Source: Gemmataceae bacterium (lineage in GTDB: Bacteria; Planctomycetota; Planctomycetia; Gemmatales; Gemmataceae). From it: a DNA stretch of 64,000 nt. A program made the position numbers and the translations under genes. Below are positions 39,910 through 48,837 of this stretch, piece by piece. The stretch spans positions 1 through 64,000 of the forward strand of contig JALHPZ010000002.1 of assembly GCA_022842245.1 (NCBI GenBank), given 5' to 3'. The notes under the pieces were generated by a model, which was not told the origin of the DNA, did not search any database, and saw only the letters and a list, made by a program, of their open reading frames with translations. Position 1 is the first letter of the stretch; each line of letters opens with the position of its first letter.

Positions 39910-40818
39910 TCAGACCAGACCGGGCAGCGCGGGCTGAAACGGCACGGCGGCGTCGAGAGCCGTCGACGCCGCCCCCTTCCAGGAACGGGTTTCGATCGTG
40001 AACGGTTCAGAAGGCATGTCCTGCCGCGCGGTGACCAGTTTCGGCTTGAACGACGAGCCGCGAGTCGCCTCCGTGCCGGCCACCCGCGCCAGCTCCTGGG
40101 TGTTGCACTCCCGACTGAGATGCAACTGGAACACGGCCCGCAGCGGCACTGCGCGCTCGCGGTTGAGTTGTCCGACGAATTCCCCGGCCTGACGGTTCGA
40201 GAGGTGGCCGTGATCGCCGAGGACGCGCGCGATCAGGTCGGCTGAGCGGTGGCTGCGCCGCTGCAGATCCACATCGTGGTTGAACTCGATAGCGAGCACG
40301 TCGGTATCGCGAAACGCTCGGGTCAGTTCGTCGGTCGGTCGACCCAGGTCCGACGCGTAGCCGAGCGACCAGCCGCGGGTTCCGGATTCGTCGCGGCCAT
40401 CGAAGCGGAAGGCGAAGGTGGGTTCGCTGTCGTGGGGTACGCGGACTGGCCAGGCGGTGAGGCCGGGCGCGAAGGCGATAGGATCGCGGGCGCGGAAGGT
40501 GCGGACGAGGCCGGCCTTGGCAAGCGCTGGGAATTCGTCCGACGCGACGGCGAGGTGGCTGGCGTGGTCTTCGTGGAGGACGAGGGCGACGCGCTCGCGG
40601 AGCATCCGCGCGAACGTGAGACGATTCCAGTGGTCGCCGTGGGTGTGCGTGAGCACGACCGCAGAAACGTCGGACCATTTGGCGCCGGCGGCGAGGAGGC
40701 GATCGGAGAGGGAACGCGGGCCGATGCCGCAATCGACGAGCAACCCGAACCCGCGATGCGCGAGGAACGCGGAATTGCCGGAACTGCCGCTGGCGAGGAC
40801 GGTGAATCGCGCCGACAT
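39910..40818 (-). CDS. MBL-fold metallo-hydrolase (YycJ/WalJ-like)
   Basis: 302 residues. The opening FTVLASGSSGNSAFL and the zinc motif THTHGDHW (HxHxDH type, about residues 57-64) are typical of the YycJ/WalJ branch of the metallo-beta-lactamase fold. Later ligands fit YASDLG and HLSRECN. Homologues are proposed to act on nucleic acids or to influence cell-wall signalling; the precise substrate here is unknown. It is the first clearly chromosomal gene after the element. Confidence 0.85.
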   Translation of the reverse strand: MSARFTVLASGSSGNSAFLAHRGFGLLVDCGIGPRSLSDRLLAAGAKWSDVSAVVLTHTHGDHWNRLTFARMLRERVALVLHEDHASHLAVASDEFPALAKAGLVRTFRARDPIAFAPGLTAWPVRVPHDSEPTFAFRFDGRDESGTRGWSLGYASDLGRPTDELTRAFRDTDVLAIEFNHDVDLQRRSHRSADLIARVLGDHGHLSNRQAGEFVGQLNRERAVPLRAVFQLHLSRECNTQELARVAGTEATRGSSFKPKLVTARQDMPSEPFTIETRSWKGAASTALDAAVPFQPALPGLV

Positions 40819-40893
40819 TCGGGGCCTTCCATGGAGGACAATGCGATCGTGTTTTCTAGGTCTTAGAAGAATCGAGTGAAGGGCGAATGTCCA

Positions 40894-42249
40894 TCACGGT
40901 TGACCGGGAAGCTTTGGACGCGGCAGTTTCGGCGGCGTCGGCGGCCTGGGCACCGGTAGTCGGTTTCTCGGGACGAGTCCCGCGCCCGCCGCAGGCGGCG
41001 GCGTGTTGGCGTCGAAGGTGATCGTGAAGCTGTCGAAGAACTCGTTCTGGGCCTTCTCCGCCGCCGCGGCGTCACCGAAGGAACCGTTGATCGTGAATTT
41101 CACCAGGAAGATCCGGCAGCCGACCTGCACGGCTCGGATTTTTGTTTTCCGCCCGGCGAAGTCGTCGACGATTTCGAATCCGTCGTGGCCTGCGAACTTG
41201 ACCGGCTGGACCTCGCCTCGGCGAAAAACCGTCTCGGCGACCATCCGCTTCAGGTCGGGAGTCACCTCCTTGGGAACGTCCGCCGTCGTCACTTCGATCG
41301 ACGCGACCGGCGGGAAGCTGTTGCTGGCGAGCCGCTTCCCGCGGGCATGGGCGATGAGATACGCGTCGTCGTAGAGGTTGAAGGTCGTGAACGGGGTTTC
41401 GATCTTCTGGGCAAAGCACTTGGCCGAAAATCCATCGCCGTTCTGGACGACGAGGTCGGGGAACTTGTCTTGCGGCCGGGGAGCCGGCGCCGGCCGGTTC
41501 GGCATATTGGGAAAGGGATTGAACCCGACCGGGGGCGCGGGTGCGGGCGCCGGGTTCGGGTCCATGTTCGGCAGGTTGAATTGCACGGGCGGATTGTTGC
41601 CGTCCGCTGCGATCGGCACGATATCGCGATCCGAGGTGCCCCGCGTCGCGCGGGCGATCAGATAGACGCCGCCGACGAGCAGCAGGATCGTGCCGACGAT
41701 GCCGAGAATCAGCGGGAGCGGGTTTCCCTTCGGCGTTTCGCGGTGTCGACGGCGAGTGCGGTCGAAGTCGTCATCGTGGTCTTCGCGTTCGCGGCGTCGG
41801 GAGCCGCGCGTGCGCGACGGCCGCGCCGGGCGGTCGTCGTCTTCGGAGAGTTCGGCGATCGGCATCGGTTCGACGATCGCGGGCGCGACGGTGGCGACTG
41901 CGGGCGCGATTTCGACGAGCGGCAGTGCCGGTTTGGCGACGACGGCGGCGCGAACGGGCGCGGCGGGTGCGGGCGGGGGCGCGATGCGGGCTGCGGCCTG
42001 CCGCATCCGTTCCTCCAGTTTCACCATGCCGGGAAGCGGCCTGCCCGGCAGTTCCGGAACGGATTTTGTCGCCACCGCGACGACAGGCGCGGGCGGCGGC
42101 GGCGCGACGACCGGTTTGGCCGGCGCGGTCACCCGTGCCCCCACCGCGACCTCGGCCCAGCAGATGCCGCAGCGGATCGTCGGTTCGGCATGGTCGGCCG
42201 GGATCGAAACGGCGGAACGGCAACTCGGACATGTAACCGGTGCGGACAT
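40894..42249 (-). CDS. Zinc-ribbon membrane protein of unknown function
   Basis: 451 residues from ATG 42249. The N-terminus has two CxxC pairs (TCPSCRSA and RCGICWA), a cytoplasmic zinc-ribbon fold. Then comes an Ala/Pro-rich linker, a charged Arg/Asp segment, one membrane helix (LPLILGIVGTILLLVGGVYL), a Pro/Asn-rich stretch and a soluble C-terminal domain of about 170 residues. The architecture recurs in the gene at 54272. Such proteins are common in Gemmataceae; function unknown. Confidence 0.7.
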   Translation of the reverse strand: MSAPVTCPSCRSAVSIPADHAEPTIRCGICWAEVAVGARVTAPAKPVVAPPPPAPVVAVATKSVPELPGRPLPGMVKLEERMRQAAARIAPPPAPAAPVRAAVVAKPALPLVEIAPAVATVAPAIVEPMPIAELSEDDDRPARPSRTRGSRRREREDHDDDFDRTRRRHRETPKGNPLPLILGIVGTILLLVGGVYLIARATRGTSDRDIVPIAADGNNPPVQFNLPNMDPNPAPAPAPPVGFNPFPNMPNRPAPAPRPQDKFPDLVVQNGDGFSAKCFAQKIETPFTTFNLYDDAYLIAHARGKRLASNSFPPVASIEVTTADVPKEVTPDLKRMVAETVFRRGEVQPVKFAGHDGFEIVDDFAGRKTKIRAVQVGCRIFLVKFTINGSFGDAAAAEKAQNEFFDSFTITFDANTPPPAAGAGLVPRNRLPVPRPPTPPKLPRPKLPGQP

Positions 42250-42284
42250 GGCTTCCCCGTCCGGGCGAAACGATGCCACTCAAT

Positions 42285-43346
42285 TTACTCCGCCGTCGGG
42301 GCCGATGCAATTTTTTGCTCGCCCGTTTCCGGTTCCGGAATCGGCAGTTCGGCCTTCATGGAGAGGTAGACGATGTAGCCGAGCACGCCGAGGCCGATCT
42401 CGGCGACGCGCATGGTGAGTCGACCGATGACGGCGGCCTGCTCCGGCCGGCCGATCAACGTGTAGAGATAGCCGAAGATCGCCTCCGCGCCGCCGACGCC
42501 GCCGGGGGCCGGGAAGAAGGCCTGCGCGATGTAGCCGATCGGGCCGATGATGCAGTGCTCGGCGAAGGTGCCGATCTCCGGGCCGGGGAAGACGCGCACG
42601 GCGAGGTGCAGGTAGACGATCATGATCGTCTGCGCGAAGGCGGTGATGGGGATGGTGAGGTAGAGGAACTTGGGCCGTTGGCGGAACATCGCGGCGGCGG
42701 CCCAGAGGTCGGCGAGTGTGGGTCCGACCCACTTCAGGCCGCGCAGGGCGTTCTCGAAGGACGTGCTGCGCGCGGGCGGGAGGAGGCCGAGGACGACCCA
42801 GCCGGCGACGGCGGCGAGGACCAGCCCGGCGCTGATGGCGATGATCTTTTCGAGGTAGCCGTTGCCGACGACGCGGGGATCGCCGAGGAGCCAGAACGCG
42901 CCGCCGAAGAGGGCGGCAAAGAGGAGGAGACCGAAGAGGCCGAGCATGCGGTCGACGACGACGGTGGCGACGGCGGCGGCGCGGCGTTCCGGGTGCTCGC
43001 GGTACATGAAGTAGGCTTTGAGGAAGTCGCCGCCGACCGCGCCGGGGAGCACGATGTTGTAGTAGTACCCCACCATGCCGAGGCGGAAGGCGTCCGACAG
43101 TCGGAACGGCAGGTCCAGCGCGCAGGCCAGCAGGTACCACCGCGTGATCTGGCACGAGACCGTGATGGCCGTGAGGATCACGATCGCCCCCAGCAGGTCG
43201 TAGTTCGGGCGCTGCTGGAGGAGATTGCGAATGCCCGGACTGCCCGCGCTCGGCTCCCAGTTGGAATGGATGACGAACGCAAGCAGACCGAAGCCGACGA
43301 CGTATTTCAGGAAACCGATCGCGAACGTCTTGTACACGCGGGCCAC
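42285..43346 (-). CDS. Lysylphosphatidylglycerol synthase TM-region (flippase-like) protein
   Basis: 353 residues with about eight membrane helices, starting at GTG 43346. TRWYLLACALDLPF and YYYNIVLPGAVGGDFLKAYF are the signature of the LPG_synthase_TM/UPF0104 family, related to the flippase half of MprF. It lacks the synthase domain. It may translocate or transport a lipid. The next gene upstream is a polysaccharide export lipoprotein, so an envelope-glycan role is possible. Confidence 0.85.
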   Translation of the reverse strand: MARVYKTFAIGFLKYVVGFGLLAFVIHSNWEPSAGSPGIRNLLQQRPNYDLLGAIVILTAITVSCQITRWYLLACALDLPFRLSDAFRLGMVGYYYNIVLPGAVGGDFLKAYFMYREHPERRAAAVATVVVDRMLGLFGLLLFAALFGGAFWLLGDPRVVGNGYLEKIIAISAGLVLAAVAGWVVLGLLPPARSTSFENALRGLKWVGPTLADLWAAAAMFRQRPKFLYLTIPITAFAQTIMIVYLHLAVRVFPGPEIGTFAEHCIIGPIGYIAQAFFPAPGGVGGAEAIFGYLYTLIGRPEQAAVIGRLTMRVAEIGLGVLGYIVYLSMKAELPIPEPETGEQKIASAPTAE

Positions 43347-43400
43347 TCCGAATCGTGAGGGCCGATGCTACCCGGCACGGGCGGAAATGACAATCGGGTT

Positions 43401-44087
43401 TCACTCCCAGCTCGGCATCAGGCCGACGAGCTTGCGGTAGATCGGCCGAAACCACTCCGGCAACAGCCGGGAAAAACTCGCGCGGCGCGTCTCGCCGACA
43501 TAAACGTGATCGGACGATTCCACCAGCACGTTCGTCGTCGGATCGCCATCCAGCAGCACGGCCTCGACATCCACGTGGAAGACCTTCGGCGCGCCGTCGG
43601 CCGCGACGTTGGGCCGCACAACGTACACGTCGTTGAGCTTCGATTCCTTCGGCTGGATCGCGCCGGCGAGTTGCAGGAAGTCCAGCACCGGCGTCGGACC
43701 CGGATACGCCACGGCGCGAATCCGCTTGTTCTCCGGCCCCGTGATGAACACCTTCCCCGATCGCGGTACGGCGACAACGACGAGCACGCCGTCCGGCGAT
43801 AGGCCCGTCGCCTCTGCGATCGCGGTGCGCGCCTCGGTCGTGGTCAGCCCCAGCACCGGCACGCGGCCCGCTTCGCCCAACGCCGCGCAGCCATCCACGT
43901 CCACTGCCACCAGGCAATCCCATGCCGGCTTCTCGGCGAAGCCGACTTCGAGGATGTCCGGGCAACCGATGCGGTACGCGGCCATGTCCGGCGGCGCGGG
44001 CGCGGGCAGCGGCGGCGCGCGGCGCACGGACGCGAAGTCCGCACAGCCGGCGAGCGGCAGCAGGAGGACGAATACGGCGCAACGCAT
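43401..44087 (-). CDS. Polysaccharide export lipoprotein (Wza-like)
   Basis: 228 residues. The N-terminus is a lipoprotein signal (LLLPLAGC). DMAAYRIGCPDILEVGF opens the Poly_export domain and VFITGPENKRIRAVAYPG begins the SLBB-like part. It ends in a basic, tryptophan-containing tail. It is shorter than Wza and lacks a long C-terminal helix. It probably sits in the outer membrane or periplasm and serves exopolysaccharide export. Confidence 0.8.
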   Translation of the reverse strand: MRCAVFVLLLPLAGCADFASVRRAPPLPAPAPPDMAAYRIGCPDILEVGFAEKPAWDCLVAVDVDGCAALGEAGRVPVLGLTTTEARTAIAEATGLSPDGVLVVVAVPRSGKVFITGPENKRIRAVAYPGPTPVLDFLQLAGAIQPKESKLNDVYVVRPNVAADGAPKVFHVDVEAVLLDGDPTTNVLVESSDHVYVGETRRASFSRLLPEWFRPIYRKLVGLMPSWE

Positions 44088-44129
44088 GGCATCGGAGTAA
44101 TCGGATGCCGGCGCGGGAAACTTGAACGA

Positions 44130-45521
44130 TTACGTGGATTTTGCCGGCGATCCAAATCCGGCTTGCCGCAGCGGTTCGTCCAACTCCGTCCCGTGCCGCA
44201 GCCGCAGGACGATCGGCGACGCCATGCACGTCGTGACGACCGCCATGATGACAAGCATGCCGAACAGGCTCTTGGGAATGACACCGAGGTCGTAGCCCAC
44301 GTTGATGACGATCAGTTCCATCAGGCCGCGCGTGTTCATGAAGGCCCCGATGATGCCGGATTCTTTCCAAGAAAATCCGGCGATGCGGGCGGCGAAGCTG
44401 CATCCGCCGAGCTTGCCCACGATCGCGGCGAGGAGCACCGCCGCGCAGATGATCCAGTGGTTCAGGCTGTTCAGCGCGCCGATGTCGGTGCGCAGGCCGG
44501 TATATGTGAAGAAGATCGGCAGGAAGAACGCGTTGGTGAAATCGCTCATCCGGCTGCTGACGGCTTCGCGGAATTTCTCTTGGTCCGAGAGTACGGCCCC
44601 GAGCGCGAACGCCCCGAAGATCGCGAAGATGCCGATGAGGTTCGTGGCGATGGCCGCGAGCAGGAGAGTCACGACGAGCGCCGTCATCGCATTCAAGCTG
44701 AGCTGGTCGCCGTTTGCCGCCAACGCGGAACGGAAGTAGCGGATGGCGAGCGGCCGCACGAGGAAGAACATCCCCGCGAAGAAGCCGACGGTCAGGCCGA
44801 ACATCCGCAGCGTGTCTGAGACTTCGAATTTCGCCTTCGCCATCGAGGAGACGGTCGCGAGCAGGATCCAGCCGACGGCGTCGCCGAGCGCCGCCGCCGC
44901 GATCACCGTCGCCGCCAGCTTCGTCCGCTGGATGCCCATCTCGAGGAGCATCCGCCCGAGCACCGGCAGCGCCGTGATGCACAGCGCCGTCGCAAGGAAC
45001 ACGCGCATCCCGAACAGCGGCACGACTCCCTTCTCCGGGTGCGGCTCCAAGTGTGGGTGAAGCACCGGCGCCAGCAGAAAGCCGATGGCGAACGGCACGG
45101 CGATCCCCACCATGCAGATCAGGAATGCCGGGCCGAGCTTCACGGTCACGTGTGCGAAGTCGAATTCCAAGCCAATGAGGAACAGAAGGAAGATCAGCCC
45201 GATCTGCGACAGGACGGTGAAGATCTTCGAGAAGGTCGCCCGCGACAGAACGTCCGGCACGTCTTCCATGCTTGGGTGGAAGAACCAGCGGAAGACTTCC
45301 GGCGCGATCGCGCCGAGCACGGTCGGCCCCAGCACGATGCCGGCGATGATCTCGCCGATCACCGACGGTTGCCCGACCCGTCGGGCCAGCACCCCGAAGG
45401 CGCGAGCCGCCAGCAGAATCAGCGCCAGTTGCAGCAGAAACGGCAACAGGAGCGATTCGACATCGAGCTTGCGGAGTGCGAGGACGGCCTCGTCGAAATC
45501 GACTTGAGCGAGCAAATGCAC
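44130..45521 (-). CDS. Cation:proton antiporter, CPA2 family
   Basis: 463 residues, about 12-13 membrane helices, GTG start. GQPSVIGEIIAGIVLGPTVL is the conserved second-helix block, and later AALGDAVGWILL carries the acidic residue of the ion site. ANGDQLSLNAMTALVV lies in a loop. No RCK/TrkA domain follows the membrane part. It exchanges Na+ or K+ for protons at the inner membrane. It lies 42 bp upstream of the export lipoprotein gene. Confidence 0.9.
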   Translation of the reverse strand: MHLLAQVDFDEAVLALRKLDVESLLLPFLLQLALILLAARAFGVLARRVGQPSVIGEIIAGIVLGPTVLGAIAPEVFRWFFHPSMEDVPDVLSRATFSKIFTVLSQIGLIFLLFLIGLEFDFAHVTVKLGPAFLICMVGIAVPFAIGFLLAPVLHPHLEPHPEKGVVPLFGMRVFLATALCITALPVLGRMLLEMGIQRTKLAATVIAAAALGDAVGWILLATVSSMAKAKFEVSDTLRMFGLTVGFFAGMFFLVRPLAIRYFRSALAANGDQLSLNAMTALVVTLLLAAIATNLIGIFAIFGAFALGAVLSDQEKFREAVSSRMSDFTNAFFLPIFFTYTGLRTDIGALNSLNHWIICAAVLLAAIVGKLGGCSFAARIAGFSWKESGIIGAFMNTRGLMELIVINVGYDLGVIPKSLFGMLVIMAVVTTCMASPIVLRLRHGTELDEPLRQAGFGSPAKST

Positions 45522-45546
45522 GGCGGGGAAATCTCGGAGGGCGGGA

Positions 45547-45960
45547 TTACGAACCGAGCGCGTTCTTCAACAGACCGGCGGTCGACTTCACGATCTTCTG
45601 CCGGCGCTTCCGGACCGGTTCCTCGGCCTCGGCCTTGCGCTTCGTCAGGTCGTCGAGGTTCGCCTGGCAGTGCGGGCAGCCGACCGTCTTCAGGTGGAAG
45701 GCGATGTAATCGTGCAGGTCCGTGTCGAGGGCATCGAGGAGGTAGCCGCCGAGCTGTTCGCGGGTGGCGCAGGAGAGCCGTTCTCGCCGCCAGATGGCGC
45801 CGATGGAGTGTTCGCCGCGGTCGAGTTCCTCGCGGATCTGCTTGAACATGGCCTGCACGTCGGCCCGGTCGCGCAGGGCCTTCTCGACGAGCGGCAGCTC
45901 GGCGTCGGGCAGGGCCTCGTCGATGTAATCGCGGAGCATCTCTCGCGTGATCGGCGTCAT
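45547..45960 (-). CDS. Anti-sigma-factor-like zinc-finger protein
   Basis: 137 residues from ATG 45960. Its helical N-terminus (TREMLRDYIDEALPDAELPL) resembles the start of planctomycete anti-sigma-like proteins, and FHLKTVGCPHCQANL near residue 100 is a HxxxxxCxxC zinc motif of the zf-HC2 type. No membrane helix is present. It lies 25 bp upstream of the antiporter gene on the same strand. Confidence 0.55.
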   Translation of the reverse strand: MTPITREMLRDYIDEALPDAELPLVEKALRDRADVQAMFKQIREELDRGEHSIGAIWRRERLSCATREQLGGYLLDALDTDLHDYIAFHLKTVGCPHCQANLDDLTKRKAEAEEPVRKRRQKIVKSTAGLLKNALGS

Positions 45961-45971
45961 GGGGGTGATTA

Positions 45972-46041
45972 TAGTGCGGAATGCGAAGTGAAAACCACCC
46001 AACGTTTAGCGGCGAGGCGCAGTCTTCGGAGCCGAGCGCGT
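45972..46041 (+). repeat. Dispersed repeat, copy 1 of an inverted pair
   Basis: About 70 bp beginning GTGCGGAATGCG and ending TCTTCGGAGCCGAGCGCG. A copy in the opposite orientation lies at 46820-46890. They flank the gene at 46045-46791. A shorter part (GCCTCGCGGCTAAAC) recurs again at 46893-46909, so this is a dispersed family rather than a simple IS end. Confidence 0.7.
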
Positions 46042-46044
46042 CAC

Positions 46045-46791
46045 CTACTCCTTCCCCAGCACCAGATCGAGCGCCCAGCAGCCCTTCACGTGCGGTCCCT
46101 CGCCGCGCAGGTGGCTCAGGATGTCGCAGTTCTCGCAGCCGGCGTCTTGCAGGGCGTCGGCGAGAATGGGCAGGCGGTTGAAGGCGCGGTCGTCGTAGAT
46201 GCCCTGGGCGATGACGAGGGCCGTGGATGTGCGCCACGCGGGATCGAACGCGACGGGGCGGAAGGGATTGCCAGTCACATCGCGGAATTGCGAGCAGAAG
46301 CGACGACCCATAACGTCGTCGTAATACTGTTGCCTCGTCCAAAACATATCCCCTTGACTATCGAACCCATCCTTTGAATTATTCTGAATTTCTCTCTCCG
46401 TTGCGTTGCGTGTGTCAACGAACTTGGAACCATCCCATTCAATGAAAGGACAATCGTGAATGGCCGACAGGGCCGCAGAGATTGATGCAGTCATTGGATT
46501 ATCTCGTCTGAGTTCGTCCGAACACCGCCTGGCCCATGCGAGAACTTTCGTAGGCCGGTCCATGTAGTCGAATGGTCGAACTTCGCAGACATATCGTGGA
46601 TGAGGCCCGTTGTTTTCGACCCAACAGGCGTAGGCTTCGATGTAATTCGCGTCCCATTCGTTGAGAAGGTCGATTGCACGTCGGCTCCATTCCACAGCCA
46701 GCCAACGAAACCGTTGCGGATCGACTCGACCGCGAGTAAACTCACCGAGTCTCTGAGGATCCTCGCACGCCAGCCATTCCGCCTCGGTCAT
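46045..46791 (-). CDS. Gemmata-type paralogue protein of unknown function
   Basis: 248 residues. The start MTEAEWLACEDPQRLGEFTR and the end TGNPFRPVAFDPAWRTSTAL, then ADALQDAGCENCDILSHLRG and CWALDLVLGKE, are hallmarks of a large Gemmataceae paralogous family. The usual middle part is replaced by an unusual sequence. The function of the family is unknown. ATG 46791 is chosen by homology to the family start. Flanked by inverted dispersed repeats. Confidence 0.65.
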   Translation of the reverse strand: MTEAEWLACEDPQRLGEFTRGRVDPQRFRWLAVEWSRRAIDLLNEWDANYIEAYACWVENNGPHPRYVCEVRPFDYMDRPTKVLAWARRCSDELRRDNPMTASISAALSAIHDCPFIEWDGSKFVDTRNATEREIQNNSKDGFDSQGDMFWTRQQYYDDVMGRRFCSQFRDVTGNPFRPVAFDPAWRTSTALVIAQGIYDDRAFNRLPILADALQDAGCENCDILSHLRGEGPHVKGCWALDLVLGKE

Positions 46792-46819
46792 CGCCGTGCC
46801 CTCCCTCTCCCGCCATCGT

Positions 46820-46890
46820 ACCGCGCTCGGTTCCGAAGACTCCGCCTCGCGGCTAAACGGACGGGGGTTTTCACTCCGCATTCCGCACTC
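46820..46890 (-). repeat. Dispersed repeat, copy 2 of an inverted pair
   Basis: Reverse-complement counterpart of 45972-46041 (on the minus strand it ends TCTTCGGAACCGAGCGCG). The two copies differ at about ten positions. Confidence 0.7.
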
Positions 46891-46947
46891 CGATGCCTCG
46901 CGGCTAAACACATAACGTCCTTCCCCATTCCTCTGCGAAGCGTCATC

Positions 46948-47172
46948 GTGGAAGTCGTCGAATATCGCGGATGGAAGAACAACCTCAAACTCGCCAACGG
47001 GTACGTCGAACTGATCGTCACGCTCGACTTCGGGCCGCGCGTGATCGCGTACCGGCTGCCGGGCGGGTTCAACGTCTTGAAGAACTACGACGCCATGCTC
47101 GGCGGCACCGGCGAGGCCGAGTGGCACATGCGCGGCGGGCAGCATTCGGGCGGTTCCCGAACGGTAGGATGA
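46948..47172 (+). pseudogene. 3'-truncated DUF4380-like gene
   Basis: From GTG 46948 the frame reads EVVEYRGWKNNLKLANGYVE, then LIVTLDFGPRVIAYRLPGG and GGTGEAEWHMRGGQ, the N-terminal part of a DUF4380-type beta-sandwich. After about codon 65 it diverges (HSGGSRTVG) and stops, where about 200 more residues are expected. The break point is near 47142. A sugar-binding-like fold is suggested for the family; this copy is probably dead. Confidence 0.5.
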
Positions 47173-47291
47173 CAAGTTCTTCTGGGGGGCGGAAAGGACA
47201 TGTACCGAATGGATGACTGTCATCCGATGTGCGCCAAGGTCGAAGTCGCCTCCCGCCAGGCTGGAGGGAGCGCGACGTCGACCGAGCCACC

Positions 47292-48140
47292 TCAGACGTT
47301 GGCAAACTCAAACTCGTTGATGCGCACTCGGGTTTGGTTCTTACGCGGTTCGGGACGTTTCGGCGAATCGGGCGATGCGTTCCGGACGAGTTGACCATCG
47401 GCCATGCGAATGATCCGATCGGCATAGCTCTCGAGGCGATGATCGTGGGCGACGACGAGGACCATCGCGCCGCGGAGTTTGGCACACTCTTTCAGAAGGT
47501 CCATGACTTGCTGGCCGTTGTCCCAGTCGAGAGCGCTGGTCGGTTCGTCGGCGAAGATGAAGGAGGGGTTCTTGACGAGGGCACGGGCAATGGCCACGCG
47601 CTGCTTCTCGCCGCCGGAGAGGGCCGCCGGGCGCAGGTGCATCCGATTGGACAGCCCGAGTTGGCCGAGCACGTGTTCGGCCCGCTTGCGAGCCTCGCGA
47701 CGGCCGAGGCCTTCACCCCACTGGAGAACGACTTCCAACTGTTGCAGGGCCGTGAATGCCGGGAACAGGTTATAGCCCTGGAAGATGTAGGAGCAGTGTT
47801 TGAGGCGGAACTCTTCCATCTGCGCGTTGTTCATGCTCCAGACATCCCGCCCGTGGGCGGTCACGCGGCCGGAGTCGGGGCGGAGCAAGGCGGAGAGGCA
47901 GGCGAGGAGCGTGCTCTTGCCGCTACCGCTCGGTCCCATCAGGAGGTTGAGTTCGCCGCGGTGCAGCGCCAGTGAGACATCCTTGAGGGCGTACATTTTG
48001 GTGTCGCCTGAGCCGAAGCTGCGCGTCAGACCTTCGGCGACGAGTACGGGGGATTTATCGAGAACAACGGGCATGCGAGGAGATTCGATCGCCGCAGGGG
48101 TGCGAAAGAGTCGGCCGAGAAACGCGGGCGATTTCAGCAT
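47292..48140 (-). CDS. ABC transporter ATP-binding protein (LolD/MacB/DevA type)
   Basis: 282 residues from ATG 48140, which has GGAGGT 8 bases upstream; an ATG five codons earlier has none. Walker A is GPSGSGKST, the signature is LSGGEKQRVAIARAL, and Walker B is FIFADEPTSALD followed by the switch histidine in VVAHDHRLE. The N-terminal 25 residues before the domain are unusual. Sequence type fits exporters that act with an FtsX-like permease. No permease gene is nearby, so its partner must lie elsewhere. Confidence 0.85.
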   Translation of the reverse strand: MLKSPAFLGRLFRTPAAIESPRMPVVLDKSPVLVAEGLTRSFGSGDTKMYALKDVSLALHRGELNLLMGPSGSGKSTLLACLSALLRPDSGRVTAHGRDVWSMNNAQMEEFRLKHCSYIFQGYNLFPAFTALQQLEVVLQWGEGLGRREARKRAEHVLGQLGLSNRMHLRPAALSGGEKQRVAIARALVKNPSFIFADEPTSALDWDNGQQVMDLLKECAKLRGAMVLVVAHDHRLESYADRIIRMADGQLVRNASPDSPKRPEPRKNQTRVRINEFEFANV

Positions 48141-48837
48141 GTCCAGTACCTCCATGAGAAGGAGCGAATCGGGGCTGGGCCATCAACCCGGCCAACACTC
48201 CGTTCCGTGGATCCGCCTCGCGTTCGCGTTCAGGGAGGGAACTCGGCTAGTTGCGATTCTTGCGCAACCCGAAACGAGAGACTATTTGATCCTAGTTAAA
48301 ATAGGAAAGGAATGCGGGTCTGTCGAGGAATTCGTGAGGAATAAAAAGGCGAGGACAACCGCTTTTTCCCGTAAATTTTTACAATCGCTACACCTTGACC
48401 GCCGAATAGACTCGCCTCCGCATTTCTATCTTCGGCTGTCCTTCGTCCCGACATGAGGCCGCGTGATCGACCGCTGTTCACAAATGGCAGCACGGCGGTG
48501 AGTGCGAATAAATCACGAACGCATGCGGCTCGCTGACGCATTTCCCGACAGCATTGCACGATTCTCAGGGACGAGATTTCCCCTCAGCAGCGAACCCGAT
48601 TATGGATCGGCTGTCGAATTTCGCCTCAAATCATATTCAATCTAACCGGAACATGAATTATTTTGAAAGCCCGCCGAATCACATTCGTTTCGGAATGAAG
48701 ATCCACTCCCTTTCTGGATAATGCCGGAACGACGCTAACGATTGCGACCGTTTGACCATGTCCGAATTCGATCCCATGCTTCGATCGTTCGCCCCACTAC
48801 GATCAGGACGTTCGGCATTCAACCGGGGAGCTATTTC
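48141..48837. other. About 700-bp intergenic region, relatively AT-rich
   Basis: It separates two divergent genes. The base composition is clearly more AT-rich than its surroundings between about 48270 and 48700. I see no supported reading frame. It probably holds promoters for the ABC gene and for the secreted protein at 48838; no single -35/-10 pair is convincing. Confidence 0.45.

Noticed and set aside
39564..39937. Plus-strand frames with GIRTPNPRFRRP or DSNPQPS-like peptides
   Set aside because: They are translations of the antisense strand of tRNA-Arg at 39790-39863, another frequent false annotation.
42280..44982. A 900-codon minus-strand frame across the flippase, export and antiporter genes
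   Set aside because: It runs through three recognisable genes in a different frame and has a His/Arg/Ala-rich composition typical of shadow frames in GC-rich DNA.
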